A DNA stretch of 37,875 bases from Bacillota bacterium (GTDB lineage Bacteria > Bacillota > Clostridia > Caldicoprobacterales > DTU083), in NCBI GenBank assembly GCA_029777885.1, contig JAKORJ010000131.1, positions 1 to 37,875 on the forward strand, given 5' to 3'. How positions within the stretch are numbered: the first letter of the stretch is position 1; each line of letters starts with the position of its first letter. Under the pieces are notes generated by a model that was given only the letters and a program-made list of their open reading frames with translations, had not been told where the DNA came from and did no database searches. Below, piece by piece: positions 8,989-17,230 of this stretch. The position numbers were made by a program, and so were the translations under genes.

Positions 8989-10074
8989 ATGAAAACGATA
9001 GGAGTAAACCTTGGCGCAACCTCATACCCCATACATATAGGCGCAGGCTGGGACGATATCCTAATAAGCGAATGCGCCCGCATAAAGCCAAATAAGGCTT
9101 TGATCGTGGCCGACGCCAATACCGGGCTTCTCTATGGCGGCAAGGTGCAAGGCTTGCTCGCCTCTATTGGCATTGAAGCAAGGCAAATCTCCATTCCGGC
9201 CGGAGAAGGCGCTAAAACCTTAGATACCGTTGGCGGCCTTTATACAGCAGCCCTGGAGTTTGGCATGGACAGGGGCTCGGTCTTTATAGCCCTGGGCGGG
9301 GGTGTTACCGGCGACCTGACCGGCTTTGCCGCATCAACCTATATGAGGGGCGTGAAGTATATCCAGATGCCCACCACCCTGCTGGCCCAGGTGGACAGCA
9401 GCGTCGGTGGCAAGACCGGCGTGGATTTCGCCGGGGTGAAAAACATCGTGGGCTCCTTTTACCAGCCCGTTTCTGTGATCATAAACACGGACACCCTGAT
9501 AACCCTGCCGGTAAGGCAGGTCCTCTCAGGCCTGGCGGAAGTGATCAAGTACGGCATCATAGCCGATGCCGGTTTTCTCGATTTTCTGGAGGCCAATATC
9601 CAGCCTATCCTCTCCCTGGACAGCCAGGTGCTCATCCATGCTGTCAGCCGTTCCTGCTCTATAAAGGCTGAGATCGTATCAAAGGACGAAAGGGACCACG
9701 GCATCAGGGCTGTCCTGAATTTCGGCCATACTGTGGGACATGCCGTAGAAGCCCTTGGTGGGATGTCTGCCTATACCCATGGCGAAGCGGTTGCGATAGG
9801 CATGGCTGCCGAAGCGAACATGGCACTTTTACTTGGCCTGATCGACCAGCGGTTTGCAGAGAGGATAAAGGAGCTGCTTCTCAGGGCCGGACTGCCTGTC
9901 AGAATGCCGGACTTCAGCAATGAAAGCATCATCAGCCTCATGCGGCATGACAAAAAGGCCACAGGCAGCAGGCTCGTTTTTGCCCTGCCGACAGGCCCGG
10001 GACAGGCCGATATATATAAGGATCTAAAACCCGAGATAATCAGCAGAGCCCTCGATATGGCAAGGCTGGCCTGA
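8989..10074 (+). CDS. aroB: 3-dehydroquinate synthase
   Basis: ORF opens at 8860 but the homologous region and an AGCAGGAGC SD-like site support ATG 8989 (MKTIGVNLGATSYPIHIG). Motifs GGGVTGDLTGFAASTYMRGV, PTTLLAQVDSSVGGKTGVD, NFGHTVGHAVEAL, HGEAVAIGM. Confidence 0.95.
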   Translation: MKTIGVNLGATSYPIHIGAGWDDILISECARIKPNKALIVADANTGLLYGGKVQGLLASIGIEARQISIPAGEGAKTLDTVGGLYTAALEFGMDRGSVFIALGGGVTGDLTGFAASTYMRGVKYIQMPTTLLAQVDSSVGGKTGVDFAGVKNIVGSFYQPVSVIINTDTLITLPVRQVLSGLAEVIKYGIIADAGFLDFLEANIQPILSLDSQVLIHAVSRSCSIKAEIVSKDERDHGIRAVLNFGHTVGHAVEALGGMSAYTHGEAVAIGMAAEANMALLLGLIDQRFAERIKELLLRAGLPVRMPDFSNESIISLMRHDKKATGSRLVFALPTGPGQADIYKDLKPEIISRALDMARLA

Positions 10075-10109
10075 GGGACACGGATCAGGCACATTAGGAG
10101 GTAAAACCT

Positions 10110-11123
10110 ATGGTAATAGTAATGAAGCCCAAAGCGACCAAGGAAGATATAAAAGGTGTGGAACAACTGCTCAGAAGCCTGAATTTGGGAGTCCATATAT
10201 CATCGGGCTCAGAGCGGACGATCATTGGAGTCATAGGCGACAAGCGCCTGCTGGCCGATACACCCCTGGAGCTCATGCCCGGGGTCGACAGGCTCATCCC
10301 CATCGTCGAGCCCTACAAGCTGGTCAGCAGGACCTTCAAGCCTGAAAATACGGTATTGAACATCAAGGGCGCAGAGATCGGCGGAAAGCAGGTTGCGGTC
10401 ATAGCCGGCCCCTGTGCGGTCGAATCCGAGGACCAGGTCTTGTCGACTGCCCGGTTTTTAAAGAGCCTGGGCGTCAGATTCCTGCGGGGTGGCGCCTATA
10501 AGCCCAGGACCTCCCCTTATTCCTTCCAGGGCCTTGAAGAAGAGGGCCTTAAGATACTGGCTGCCGCAGGAAAGGAGACCGGCCTGATCACCGTATCGGA
10601 GATCGTGTCTGCCGAGTCCCTCCACCTGGCTGAAAAGTATGTCGACATGATCCAGATAGGCGCCCGCAACATGCAGAACTTCCACCTGCTCAAGGAGGTC
10701 GGCAGGTCCAGGATACCCGTCATCCTGAAGCGGGGCCTGTCCGCCACGATCGAGGAATGGCTCAATGCAGCGGAGTACCTGATGAACGAGGGCAACTACA
10801 ACATAATCCTGTGCGAAAGAGGCATCCGCACCTTTGAGACCTATACCCGCAACACCCTGGACCTAAGCAGCATACCGGCAGTCAAGGAGTTGAGCCACCT
10901 GCCCGTGATCGCCGATCCCAGCCACGGCACCGGCAAGTGGAAGCTGGTCACGCCCATGAGCCGGGCTGCTATCGCAGCAGGCGCAGACGGCGTGATCATA
11001 GAGGTGCACCCCTGCCCAAGCGCCGCGCTGTCCGACGGGCCCCAGTCGCTGAACTTTGAATCCTTTTCCAGGCTGATGAACGAAATAGAAAGCATAGCCG
11101 GAATCCTTGGCAGGGAGCTGTGA
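10110..11123 (+). CDS. aroF: 3-deoxy-7-phosphoheptulonate (DAHP) synthase, AroF/AroG-beta type with N-terminal ferredoxin-like domain
   Basis: 337 aa; AGPCAVESEDQ, LRGGAYKPRTSPYSFQGL, LCERGIRTFETYTRNTLD, VIADPSHGTGK. RBS TTAGGAGGT. Confidence 0.95.
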   Translation: MVIVMKPKATKEDIKGVEQLLRSLNLGVHISSGSERTIIGVIGDKRLLADTPLELMPGVDRLIPIVEPYKLVSRTFKPENTVLNIKGAEIGGKQVAVIAGPCAVESEDQVLSTARFLKSLGVRFLRGGAYKPRTSPYSFQGLEEEGLKILAAAGKETGLITVSEIVSAESLHLAEKYVDMIQIGARNMQNFHLLKEVGRSRIPVILKRGLSATIEEWLNAAEYLMNEGNYNIILCERGIRTFETYTRNTLDLSSIPAVKELSHLPVIADPSHGTGKWKLVTPMSRAAIAAGADGVIIEVHPCPSAALSDGPQSLNFESFSRLMNEIESIAGILGREL

Positions 11124-12226
11124 ATATGACGCCTGAGAGGGTAACGATCATCGGGCTGGGCCTGATCGGCGGGTCGCTGGCCAAAGCCCTGCGCCGTACC
11201 AACCCTAACCTTTACATAGCCGGCATAGACCTGAACAAGGATAACCTGACTGCTGCCGTTACCGAAGGGGTGATCAACTGCCCTTCGGAATGCTTTGACG
11301 AGGCTGCCGCTACCTCAGACGTAATATTCCTGTGCACCCCTGTGAACCAGATAATAAAGACGCTTAAGGAAATTGCCCCTGCCATAAGGCCGGATACAGT
11401 TATAACCGATACATGCAGCGTAAAAACCCCGGTAATTAAGGCGGCAGCGGAATATTTGCCTGTAAATGCCTGCTTCATTGGAGGCCACCCCATGGCCGGG
11501 GCTGAAATAAGTGGCTATGCCTCAGCAAAAGCCCACCTTTTTGAGAATGCCTATTATATCCTGACCCCGGGACATAACGCAACTGATGCTGCTTTGAAAA
11601 TGCTCTCCCGCCTTATATCATCCACAGGCGCTCTTCCGCTTGTCATGGACCCGGAGACCCATGACCGGCTGGTGGGTGGAGTGAGCCATCTCCCCCATTG
11701 CGCAGCCGCTGCCCTGGTGAATGCGGTGATCGACATTGAGGACAAGGAGTCGCTCATCCCCAGGCTGGCAGCGGGCGGCTTCAGGGACATCACCCGCATC
11801 GCGTCCTCCAATCCCCAGATGTGGCAGGAGATAACCCTCGCAAACAGGGACCACCTGATACCGCTCCTATCCTGCCTGATAACAAATCTGCAGGACTTTA
11901 AAGCCTATCTGGAGCAGGGCGACACACAAGCAGTCAGGGATCACTTCCAAAGGGCAAAGTCCTATCGCGACAGCCTGCCCCTAAAAGAAAACCTGTATCA
12001 AACCCAATTCTTTGAGCTTTACGTTGATGTTGAGGACAAGCCCGGCGTAATCGGGCAGGTTGCCACGATACTTGGCTCCAATGGCATCAACATCAAAAAC
12101 ATCAGGGTGATAAACAGCCGTGAGAACGAGCCCGGCTGCCTTCTGCTGTCCCTCCCCGACGGTTCGTCTATGGAACAAGCCCGAAATCTGCTGGTCAGCC
12201 ACGGGCTGAAGGCATATGCAAAATAG
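11120..12226 (+). CDS. tyrA: Prephenate dehydrogenase with C-terminal ACT domain
   Basis: 368 aa; TIIGLGLIGGSLAKALRR, TDTCSVKTPV, GGHPMAGAEISGY, HDRLVGGVSHLPH; ACT-like tail (FFELYVDVEDKPGVIGQVATILGSNGINIKNIRVI). GTG 11120 overlaps the upstream TGA; ATG 11126 is an alternative start with an AGGGAG site. Confidence 0.93.
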   Translation: MNMTPERVTIIGLGLIGGSLAKALRRTNPNLYIAGIDLNKDNLTAAVTEGVINCPSECFDEAAATSDVIFLCTPVNQIIKTLKEIAPAIRPDTVITDTCSVKTPVIKAAAEYLPVNACFIGGHPMAGAEISGYASAKAHLFENAYYILTPGHNATDAALKMLSRLISSTGALPLVMDPETHDRLVGGVSHLPHCAAAALVNAVIDIEDKESLIPRLAAGGFRDITRIASSNPQMWQEITLANRDHLIPLLSCLITNLQDFKAYLEQGDTQAVRDHFQRAKSYRDSLPLKENLYQTQFFELYVDVEDKPGVIGQVATILGSNGINIKNIRVINSRENEPGCLLLSLPDGSSMEQARNLLVSHGLKAYAK

Positions 12227-12256
12227 CAGTGGTAAGGATCATTAAGGAGGATTGCC

Positions 12257-13537
12257 GTGAATGCGACGATAAGGCCTGCCTGCAGGCTCTCAGGAGAAAT
12301 AGGTATTCCCGGTGACAAATCCATATCCCACAGGGCCATAATGCTTGGAGCGATTTCCCGGGGCATAACCAGGGTGAAAAACTTTCCCGCAAACCAGGAC
12401 TGCCTGAGCACGATCAAAGCCTTTGAGCAGATGGGCATTGAAATACAAACAAGCAGCAATGAGATCCTGGTGTACGGCAAAGGTCTGCGTGGCCTAACAG
12501 CGCCATCAAAGCCAATCGACGCTGGCAACTCAGGCACCACCGCCCGCTTGCTCGCCGGAATCCTCGCAGGCCAGAGCTTTGAATCCATGCTTGACGGCGA
12601 TGCATCCCTCAGGAAACGGCCTATGAAACGGGTGATCGAACCCCTCAGCATGATGGGGGCAAAAATCGCAGCCCGGGATGGAGGATTTCTACCCCTGCAC
12701 ATCTCAGGTGGAAGGCTCAAGGGGATCGAGTATACCCTCCCCATCGCCAGTGCCCAGGTCAAGTCCGCCATCCTGCTTGCCTTGCTGTATGCCAATAGCC
12801 CGGGCACAGTACACCAGCCGGTCATATCCAGGGACCATACCGAGCTGATGTTGAAGCAATTTGGCGGCAATATAGGGATAAGCCAGCATAGCATCACCCT
12901 GACTCCCGTACCCGACCTGTACGGGCAGGATATCACGGTGCCCGGCGACATCTCCTCCGCCGCCTTCTTCATTACGGCTGCCCTGCTGGTGCCGGGCTCC
13001 TGCATCAAAATCAGGAATGTGGGCATCAACCCGACCCGCACTGGCATCCTTGATGTATACAAGCGCATGGGCGCTACGATCGATATCGAAAATGTCAGGA
13101 ATGCGGAAGCCGAACCGGTAGCGGACATCATCGTTTCAGCTTCCAGGCTGAAAGGGACCACTATAGAAGGTGATATCATCCCCCGGCTCATAGACGAGAT
13201 CCCCATTATTGCGCTGGCTGCCACCCAGGCGGAGGGCACCACCGTGATACGGGATGCCCAGGAGCTCAAGGTCAAGGAGTCGGACAGGATCAAAACCGTA
13301 GTGGACATGCTCAAGGGCTTCGGTGCAGACATAGAAGCCACGGACGACGGGATGATCATAAGGGGCCCCTCGGGGCTTAGAGGTTGCAAAACAGCCCCCA
13401 CGATGGACCACCGCATCGCGATGACGGCAGCAGTTGTCGGCCTTGTGGCAAGTGGTGAAACGGTGATTACCGGAGCCGAATGGGCTGACATCTCCTTCCC
13501 CGGGTTCTTCGATGAAATAAACAAGCTCAGGTCATAA
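12257..13537 (+). CDS. aroA: 3-phosphoshikimate 1-carboxyvinyltransferase (EPSP synthase)
   Basis: 426 aa; GDKSISHRAIMLGAIS, DAGNSGTTARLLAGIL, GDASLRKRPM, IDEIPIIALAAT, KESDRI, MDHRIAMTAAV. GTG start after TTAAGGAGGAT. Confidence 0.95.
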   Translation: MNATIRPACRLSGEIGIPGDKSISHRAIMLGAISRGITRVKNFPANQDCLSTIKAFEQMGIEIQTSSNEILVYGKGLRGLTAPSKPIDAGNSGTTARLLAGILAGQSFESMLDGDASLRKRPMKRVIEPLSMMGAKIAARDGGFLPLHISGGRLKGIEYTLPIASAQVKSAILLALLYANSPGTVHQPVISRDHTELMLKQFGGNIGISQHSITLTPVPDLYGQDITVPGDISSAAFFITAALLVPGSCIKIRNVGINPTRTGILDVYKRMGATIDIENVRNAEAEPVADIIVSASRLKGTTIEGDIIPRLIDEIPIIALAATQAEGTTVIRDAQELKVKESDRIKTVVDMLKGFGADIEATDDGMIIRGPSGLRGCKTAPTMDHRIAMTAAVVGLVASGETVITGAEWADISFPGFFDEINKLRS

Positions 13538-13548
13538 GGCCTGAGCTT
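13523..13548 (+). terminator. Hairpin at the 3' end of aroA (possible terminator)
   Basis: Perfect 9-bp stem AAGCTCAGG / CCTGAGCTT with the aroA stop codon in the loop. The T-rich tract (CTTTTTT) is only about 12 nt downstream, so this is a weak terminator call. Confidence 0.45.
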
Positions 13549-13591
13549 AATATGTCTGTTCTTTTTTCTGCTCTATTTACTTCTTATTTGC

Positions 13592-14263
13592 TTATCCGTC
13601 CGCCAGCTCTTCTCGGTATTTTTTCATAAGATCATGAAACAGCTCCGCAGGGGTCGGCGGTGTATAGGTAATGGCATTGGCGCCTGCCTGGATCGTTGCG
13701 TAAATGGTCTCATCCGTTGGCCCTCCCGTTGCTATGATCGGCACCAGGGGAAACTCGTCCCGGATCTTCTTTACTATGTCCGGTGTTTTTGCCGCGCCGG
13801 AAACATTTATGATGGTGGCTCCAGCATCCAGCCTCTCTTTTACATTGGTGTGCTCGGATACAACGGTTATCACTATGGGGATATCTATGGTATCCCGCAC
13901 TGCCCTGATAGTTTCATTGGATGTGGGCGCGTTGAGCACCACGCCTATAGCGCCCTCAAATTCAGCATCAAGGGCCAGGTTCACCACTCGCTTTCCCGTA
14001 GTCCGCCCTCCGCCCACACCGCAAAACACCGGCACGTCAGCCGCGCTTGTAATGGCGCTGGTTATAGCGGGCTGGGGTGTAAAGGGATAGACCGCAATGA
14101 TGGCATCTGCGTTTATGTTTTTTATGACTGCAACATCCGTTGTAAAGGCCAGAGAACGGATCAGCTTTCCGAAGATCCTGATGCCACTGGCTTCCTGGAT
14201 CACCTCTGGTACCTCTATCATATGCTTGCGCAAGGTCCCTTTTATGCTTGGGGTGTACTTCAT
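13592..14263 (-). CDS. Uncharacterised TIM-barrel (phosphate-binding beta/alpha barrel) protein
   Basis: 223 aa; alternating beta/alpha pattern, GAIGVVLNAPTSNETI, GATIINVSGAAKTPDIV, PIIATGGPTDETIYATIQAGANAITYTPPT resembles a C-terminal phosphate-binding barrel. Confidence 0.7.
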   Translation of the reverse strand: MKYTPSIKGTLRKHMIEVPEVIQEASGIRIFGKLIRSLAFTTDVAVIKNINADAIIAVYPFTPQPAITSAITSAADVPVFCGVGGGRTTGKRVVNLALDAEFEGAIGVVLNAPTSNETIRAVRDTIDIPIVITVVSEHTNVKERLDAGATIINVSGAAKTPDIVKKIRDEFPLVPIIATGGPTDETIYATIQAGANAITYTPPTPAELFHDLMKKYREELADG

Positions 14264-14478
14264 TTTATCACCTGCCCCATATTACTCGTGAGCTTGTCCC
14301 TTTTGTTTTCAATTGTAGCATATTATTGGTAATCAATAAAGGTAAATTTAATAGAAGTTTCCTGCTTGTCCGCCTAAAACCGTTCGGGACGATCATGACG
14401 TCCATATGGCGGCATCATTTCAGTCCCGATTGCTTTGATTCAATGTGTTTGATCTATGTACATAAGGGTCCGGACAGC

Positions 14479-14574
14479 TCAAAGCACCTTGAGCAGGATT
14501 ATAAGGACGATCACAGCAACGATTAGCGCTGCAGCCCACACTAAATGTTTTTTGCGGAAGAAGTATATCTTCAT
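14479..14574 (-). CDS. Small single-TM protein, 31 aa (MKIYFFRKKHLVWAAALIVAVIVLIILLKVL)
   Basis: Not in the ORF track. ATG (14572-14574) to TGA (14479-14481); SD-like AAGGGGGTGTGGTGA immediately upstream; positively charged start then one hydrophobic helix. Confidence 0.5.
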   Translation of the reverse strand: MKIYFFRKKHLVWAAALIVAVIVLIILLKVL

Positions 14575-14651
14575 TCACCACACCCCCTTAGTACATGGTA
14601 TGCAGGGAGCGTCCGTTTTAGGCAGGCTGAAACAAATAAGGACAATATGTT

Positions 14652-14789
14652 TTATGTGTTTATATCTAGTCTACTAAATAGTGTATGCCCACTAAAGTAG
14701 AAAAGTATCGTATAAATTCCAACTACAATTGCAGGCAATATCATTGCACTTGTTAAGTAGAGTATCATATTTAAGTTCTTCTGCACCAT
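14652..14789 (-). pseudogene. Probable remnant of a membrane protein (MVQKNLNMILYLTSAMILPAIVVGIYTILFYFSGHTLFSRLDINT)
   Basis: 45-codon hydrophobic reading frame in an AT-rich stretch with no clear RBS. A neighbouring frame just upstream also reads hydrophobic (VKGQILVIVISSLITGIVFYGAEEL), consistent with frameshift decay. Confidence 0.35.
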
Positions 14790-14874
14790 AGAATACAATA
14801 CCAGTTATCAGTGATGATATAACTATGACCAGTATTTGTCCTTTAACTGTATTTTATATATAAAACCAGGCTGT

Positions 14875-15900
14875 CTATAGTACTGCTTCCTTTTCCCCGC
14901 CTTTGTCAGCAGACCTGGCCTCGGCCTCGGCGATCCTTATTGTATCGGCTGTGCTCTCAGGCGTGGATATAAGGATCGGTTTGCCGTTCATGACCGCATC
15001 AAGGAAGTATATGAGCTCCCGGTAATAGCCATCCTCTGCGGACAAATCGGGGGTGTAGCTCTTACCGCCATTCGGGTTTACTCTAAGCCTTCCGTTTTTG
15101 AACTCCAGATTGCCCCTTTCAAAGTTTACTCGGAAGAGCATCTCAAAGCCAAAGTCACCGTTCAAGGTCCAGTCATCCTGGGCATTTATGACCTTCCCAT
15201 CGTCGAAATAATAATGGGTGGAAACTATATCATACCCGCTGCCCGGTATCACATTCTTGCCCAGAGTCGAAACATACCGGGGTCTCCCGAACAGCCAGTT
15301 TATCATATCTATATCGTGTATGTGCTGGTCCATCAGGCAGCCGCCGCATAGTTCCTTTTTCATCATCCAGCCTTGGTATGACCATTGGGGCGTGCCACCA
15401 CCACGGAAGAAATAGCCGCCTACTGCCTTGCCGAACTTGCCTGTGTCCACACAGTGCTTGAGGTACTCGTATGCAGGCCAGAAACGGAGGCATTGGCCTA
15501 TCATAAGCTTTTTGCCGCTTTGCTCCGCTACGCTTATCACTTCCTCACAATCCGCTGAATTCAATGCCATTGGCTTTTCACACAATACGTTGACGCCCCT
15601 CTTCAGAGCTTTGATCGTTGTCTCCTTGTGCAGATATGTGGGCAGCGCGATTATCACACAATCAAGCTCTTCCTTTGCCAGCATTTCGTCAAAGTCTGTA
15701 TAGAGGGCATACTTCGAGAAGTCATATTCCTTCAGCCCTATCTTGAGATTACCTGTAATTGTTTTGTTGCTGAATTTCTCTTCATCGATGTCGCAAATAG
15801 CAGTCAGCCTGACGGGATACCCCTCCTGCGTCAGCCTTATAAGGTTGTCAAGGTGACCTCTTCCCATAAATCCCAATCCAACCAATCCGGTTTTAAGCAT
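14875..15900 (-). CDS. Gfo/Idh/MocA family oxidoreductase
   Basis: 341 aa; GLVGLGFMGRGHLDNL nucleotide-binding start, ALPTYLHKETTIKALKRGVNVLCEKPMALN, HIHDIDMINWLFG. RBS GGGGAGG. Confidence 0.92.
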   Translation of the reverse strand: MLKTGLVGLGFMGRGHLDNLIRLTQEGYPVRLTAICDIDEEKFSNKTITGNLKIGLKEYDFSKYALYTDFDEMLAKEELDCVIIALPTYLHKETTIKALKRGVNVLCEKPMALNSADCEEVISVAEQSGKKLMIGQCLRFWPAYEYLKHCVDTGKFGKAVGGYFFRGGGTPQWSYQGWMMKKELCGGCLMDQHIHDIDMINWLFGRPRYVSTLGKNVIPGSGYDIVSTHYYFDDGKVINAQDDWTLNGDFGFEMLFRVNFERGNLEFKNGRLRVNPNGGKSYTPDLSAEDGYYRELIYFLDAVMNGKPILISTPESTADTIRIAEAEARSADKGGEKEAVL

Positions 15901-15938
15901 GATATCAAGACCTCCCCGCTATTTATATACATCATGAT

Positions 15939-17111
15939 TTATATATAGTTCATATTCTCAGTCCATGGAAAGGGGATCGGAAATACCGATCCAAGGATCT
16001 CCTTAAGCCTTGGTTTACTGTCGAGTTCAGCCATTAGCCCTTCCAGGCCGGCTTCTTGCCCTGCTTCGCCAAATAAAAGCTGGCACAGAACATTCATACC
16101 GTTGATCGTAACTGCTTCGTTGCCTAACTCAAAAACATATTTGCTCCCGCTTGTACCGAACCTGAGGCCGTCGACTGTTTCATCCGGCAAATACAGGCGC
16201 ATATAGGGTTTTAAGCTGTTCATCAAGGATGGGAAGTTCAGTATTTTTACCGTGCCCTGCTGATCCCTGTCCTTAAGCTCTATATTTAATGCTTCGAGGA
16301 GGGCAGCCAGCACATCCTGCTTATGCACCACCAGTTGGATCCTGTCTAGCCCGTGCCGCTTTATGAGCCTATCCAGGCCCTTCAATACAAGGGACCTGTC
16401 GCCTGCGAACTCCCTGATATATGCTGTGCTTTTGCCTTCCTCAAGCTGTGCAAAAATATAGGCTGCAGGCCTTTGCCTTATATTTATAAGGTATGAAACA
16501 TATGAATACCTGCCCCAGGGTGTCATTGCTCCCTTGAAAAAGCCTTTGTACTCATCAAAGGTCCTGTCAAACCTTACAGGTTCATTGGTGTATATATTTG
16601 CTGCTTCTCTGATATTTCCTTCATTGATCTCCAATAATTCGACGTCATCTGCACAGTCCCATGCCTTAGTATCATCAGAAGATATGGTGCATTCGAAGAA
16701 GCCCCCTGCTCTTACACAGTTTCTTCGCAAATATAGATTGCGGGTACCGGATACCAGCATGATCTCAGTGCCTTCCTGGACCATGGAGCTTTCAACATCG
16801 TCAAGGAGCATGGATGCATAGTTCTTTCCCCTGTAGTCCGGGTGTGTGCATACAGAACCTACAGAAGCCACCCTGACCCTTGCACCTCGGATGCTTACGG
16901 TCGCCGGATAATAATTGACATTCGACACGGGGCGTCCCTCTTCGAATATCACCCGCATGTTCGGTGAGTTCTTTTCACTAAGCAACAGGGGGAACTCCTC
17001 GCCCATCGTGGGCGCCAACCCCCCGCTGGTGCGAAAGACTGAATTGATAAGCTCCAGTACCTGGGAAAGTTCTTCATTTCTGACCGGCCTTGGCCCTTCC
17101 ATAACATACAC
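15939..17111 (-). CDS. Eis-like GNAT family N-acetyltransferase (GNAT + SCP2-like C-terminus)
   Basis: 390 aa; VGSVCTHPDYRGKNYASMLLDDV acetyl-CoA binding motif; C-terminal DGLRFGTSGSKYVFELGNEAVTINGMNVLCQLLFGE resembles an SCP2 domain. ATG 17102 after GAGGTG is a more likely start than GTG 17111. Confidence 0.78.
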   Translation of the reverse strand: MYVMEGPRPVRNEELSQVLELINSVFRTSGGLAPTMGEEFPLLLSEKNSPNMRVIFEEGRPVSNVNYYPATVSIRGARVRVASVGSVCTHPDYRGKNYASMLLDDVESSMVQEGTEIMLVSGTRNLYLRRNCVRAGGFFECTISSDDTKAWDCADDVELLEINEGNIREAANIYTNEPVRFDRTFDEYKGFFKGAMTPWGRYSYVSYLINIRQRPAAYIFAQLEEGKSTAYIREFAGDRSLVLKGLDRLIKRHGLDRIQLVVHKQDVLAALLEALNIELKDRDQQGTVKILNFPSLMNSLKPYMRLYLPDETVDGLRFGTSGSKYVFELGNEAVTINGMNVLCQLLFGEAGQEAGLEGLMAELDSKPRLKEILGSVFPIPFPWTENMNYI

Positions 17112-17230
17112 CTCATTACATGTTGTTTTGAATTCTCTTGAATCGTAGCTTTACCGAAATTGCAGTATACTAATGTCTTTATGCTTAATAAGTAGAAAAT
17201 TGCAATCTTCAGCTTGTCTTAATCGTTGGC

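Noticed and set aside
8860-8990. N-terminal extension of aroB (MFILRISMLYYTMPIDMLLLTFAVPRHTIFKITKDLVNSRSLN)
   Set aside because: No RBS before ATG 8860 and the region overlaps promoter-like AT-rich sequence; ATG 8989 has an SD and starts the conserved AroB fold.
12019-13524. 501-aa minus-strand ORF opposite aroA/tyrA
   Set aside because: Antisense to two clear shikimate-pathway genes; Ser/Met/Pro-rich low-information translation typical of a complementary-frame artefact, with no domain motif.
13634-14332. 232-aa plus-strand ORF opposite the TIM-barrel gene
   Set aside because: Complementary to a coherent barrel protein; Cys/Gly-rich noise.
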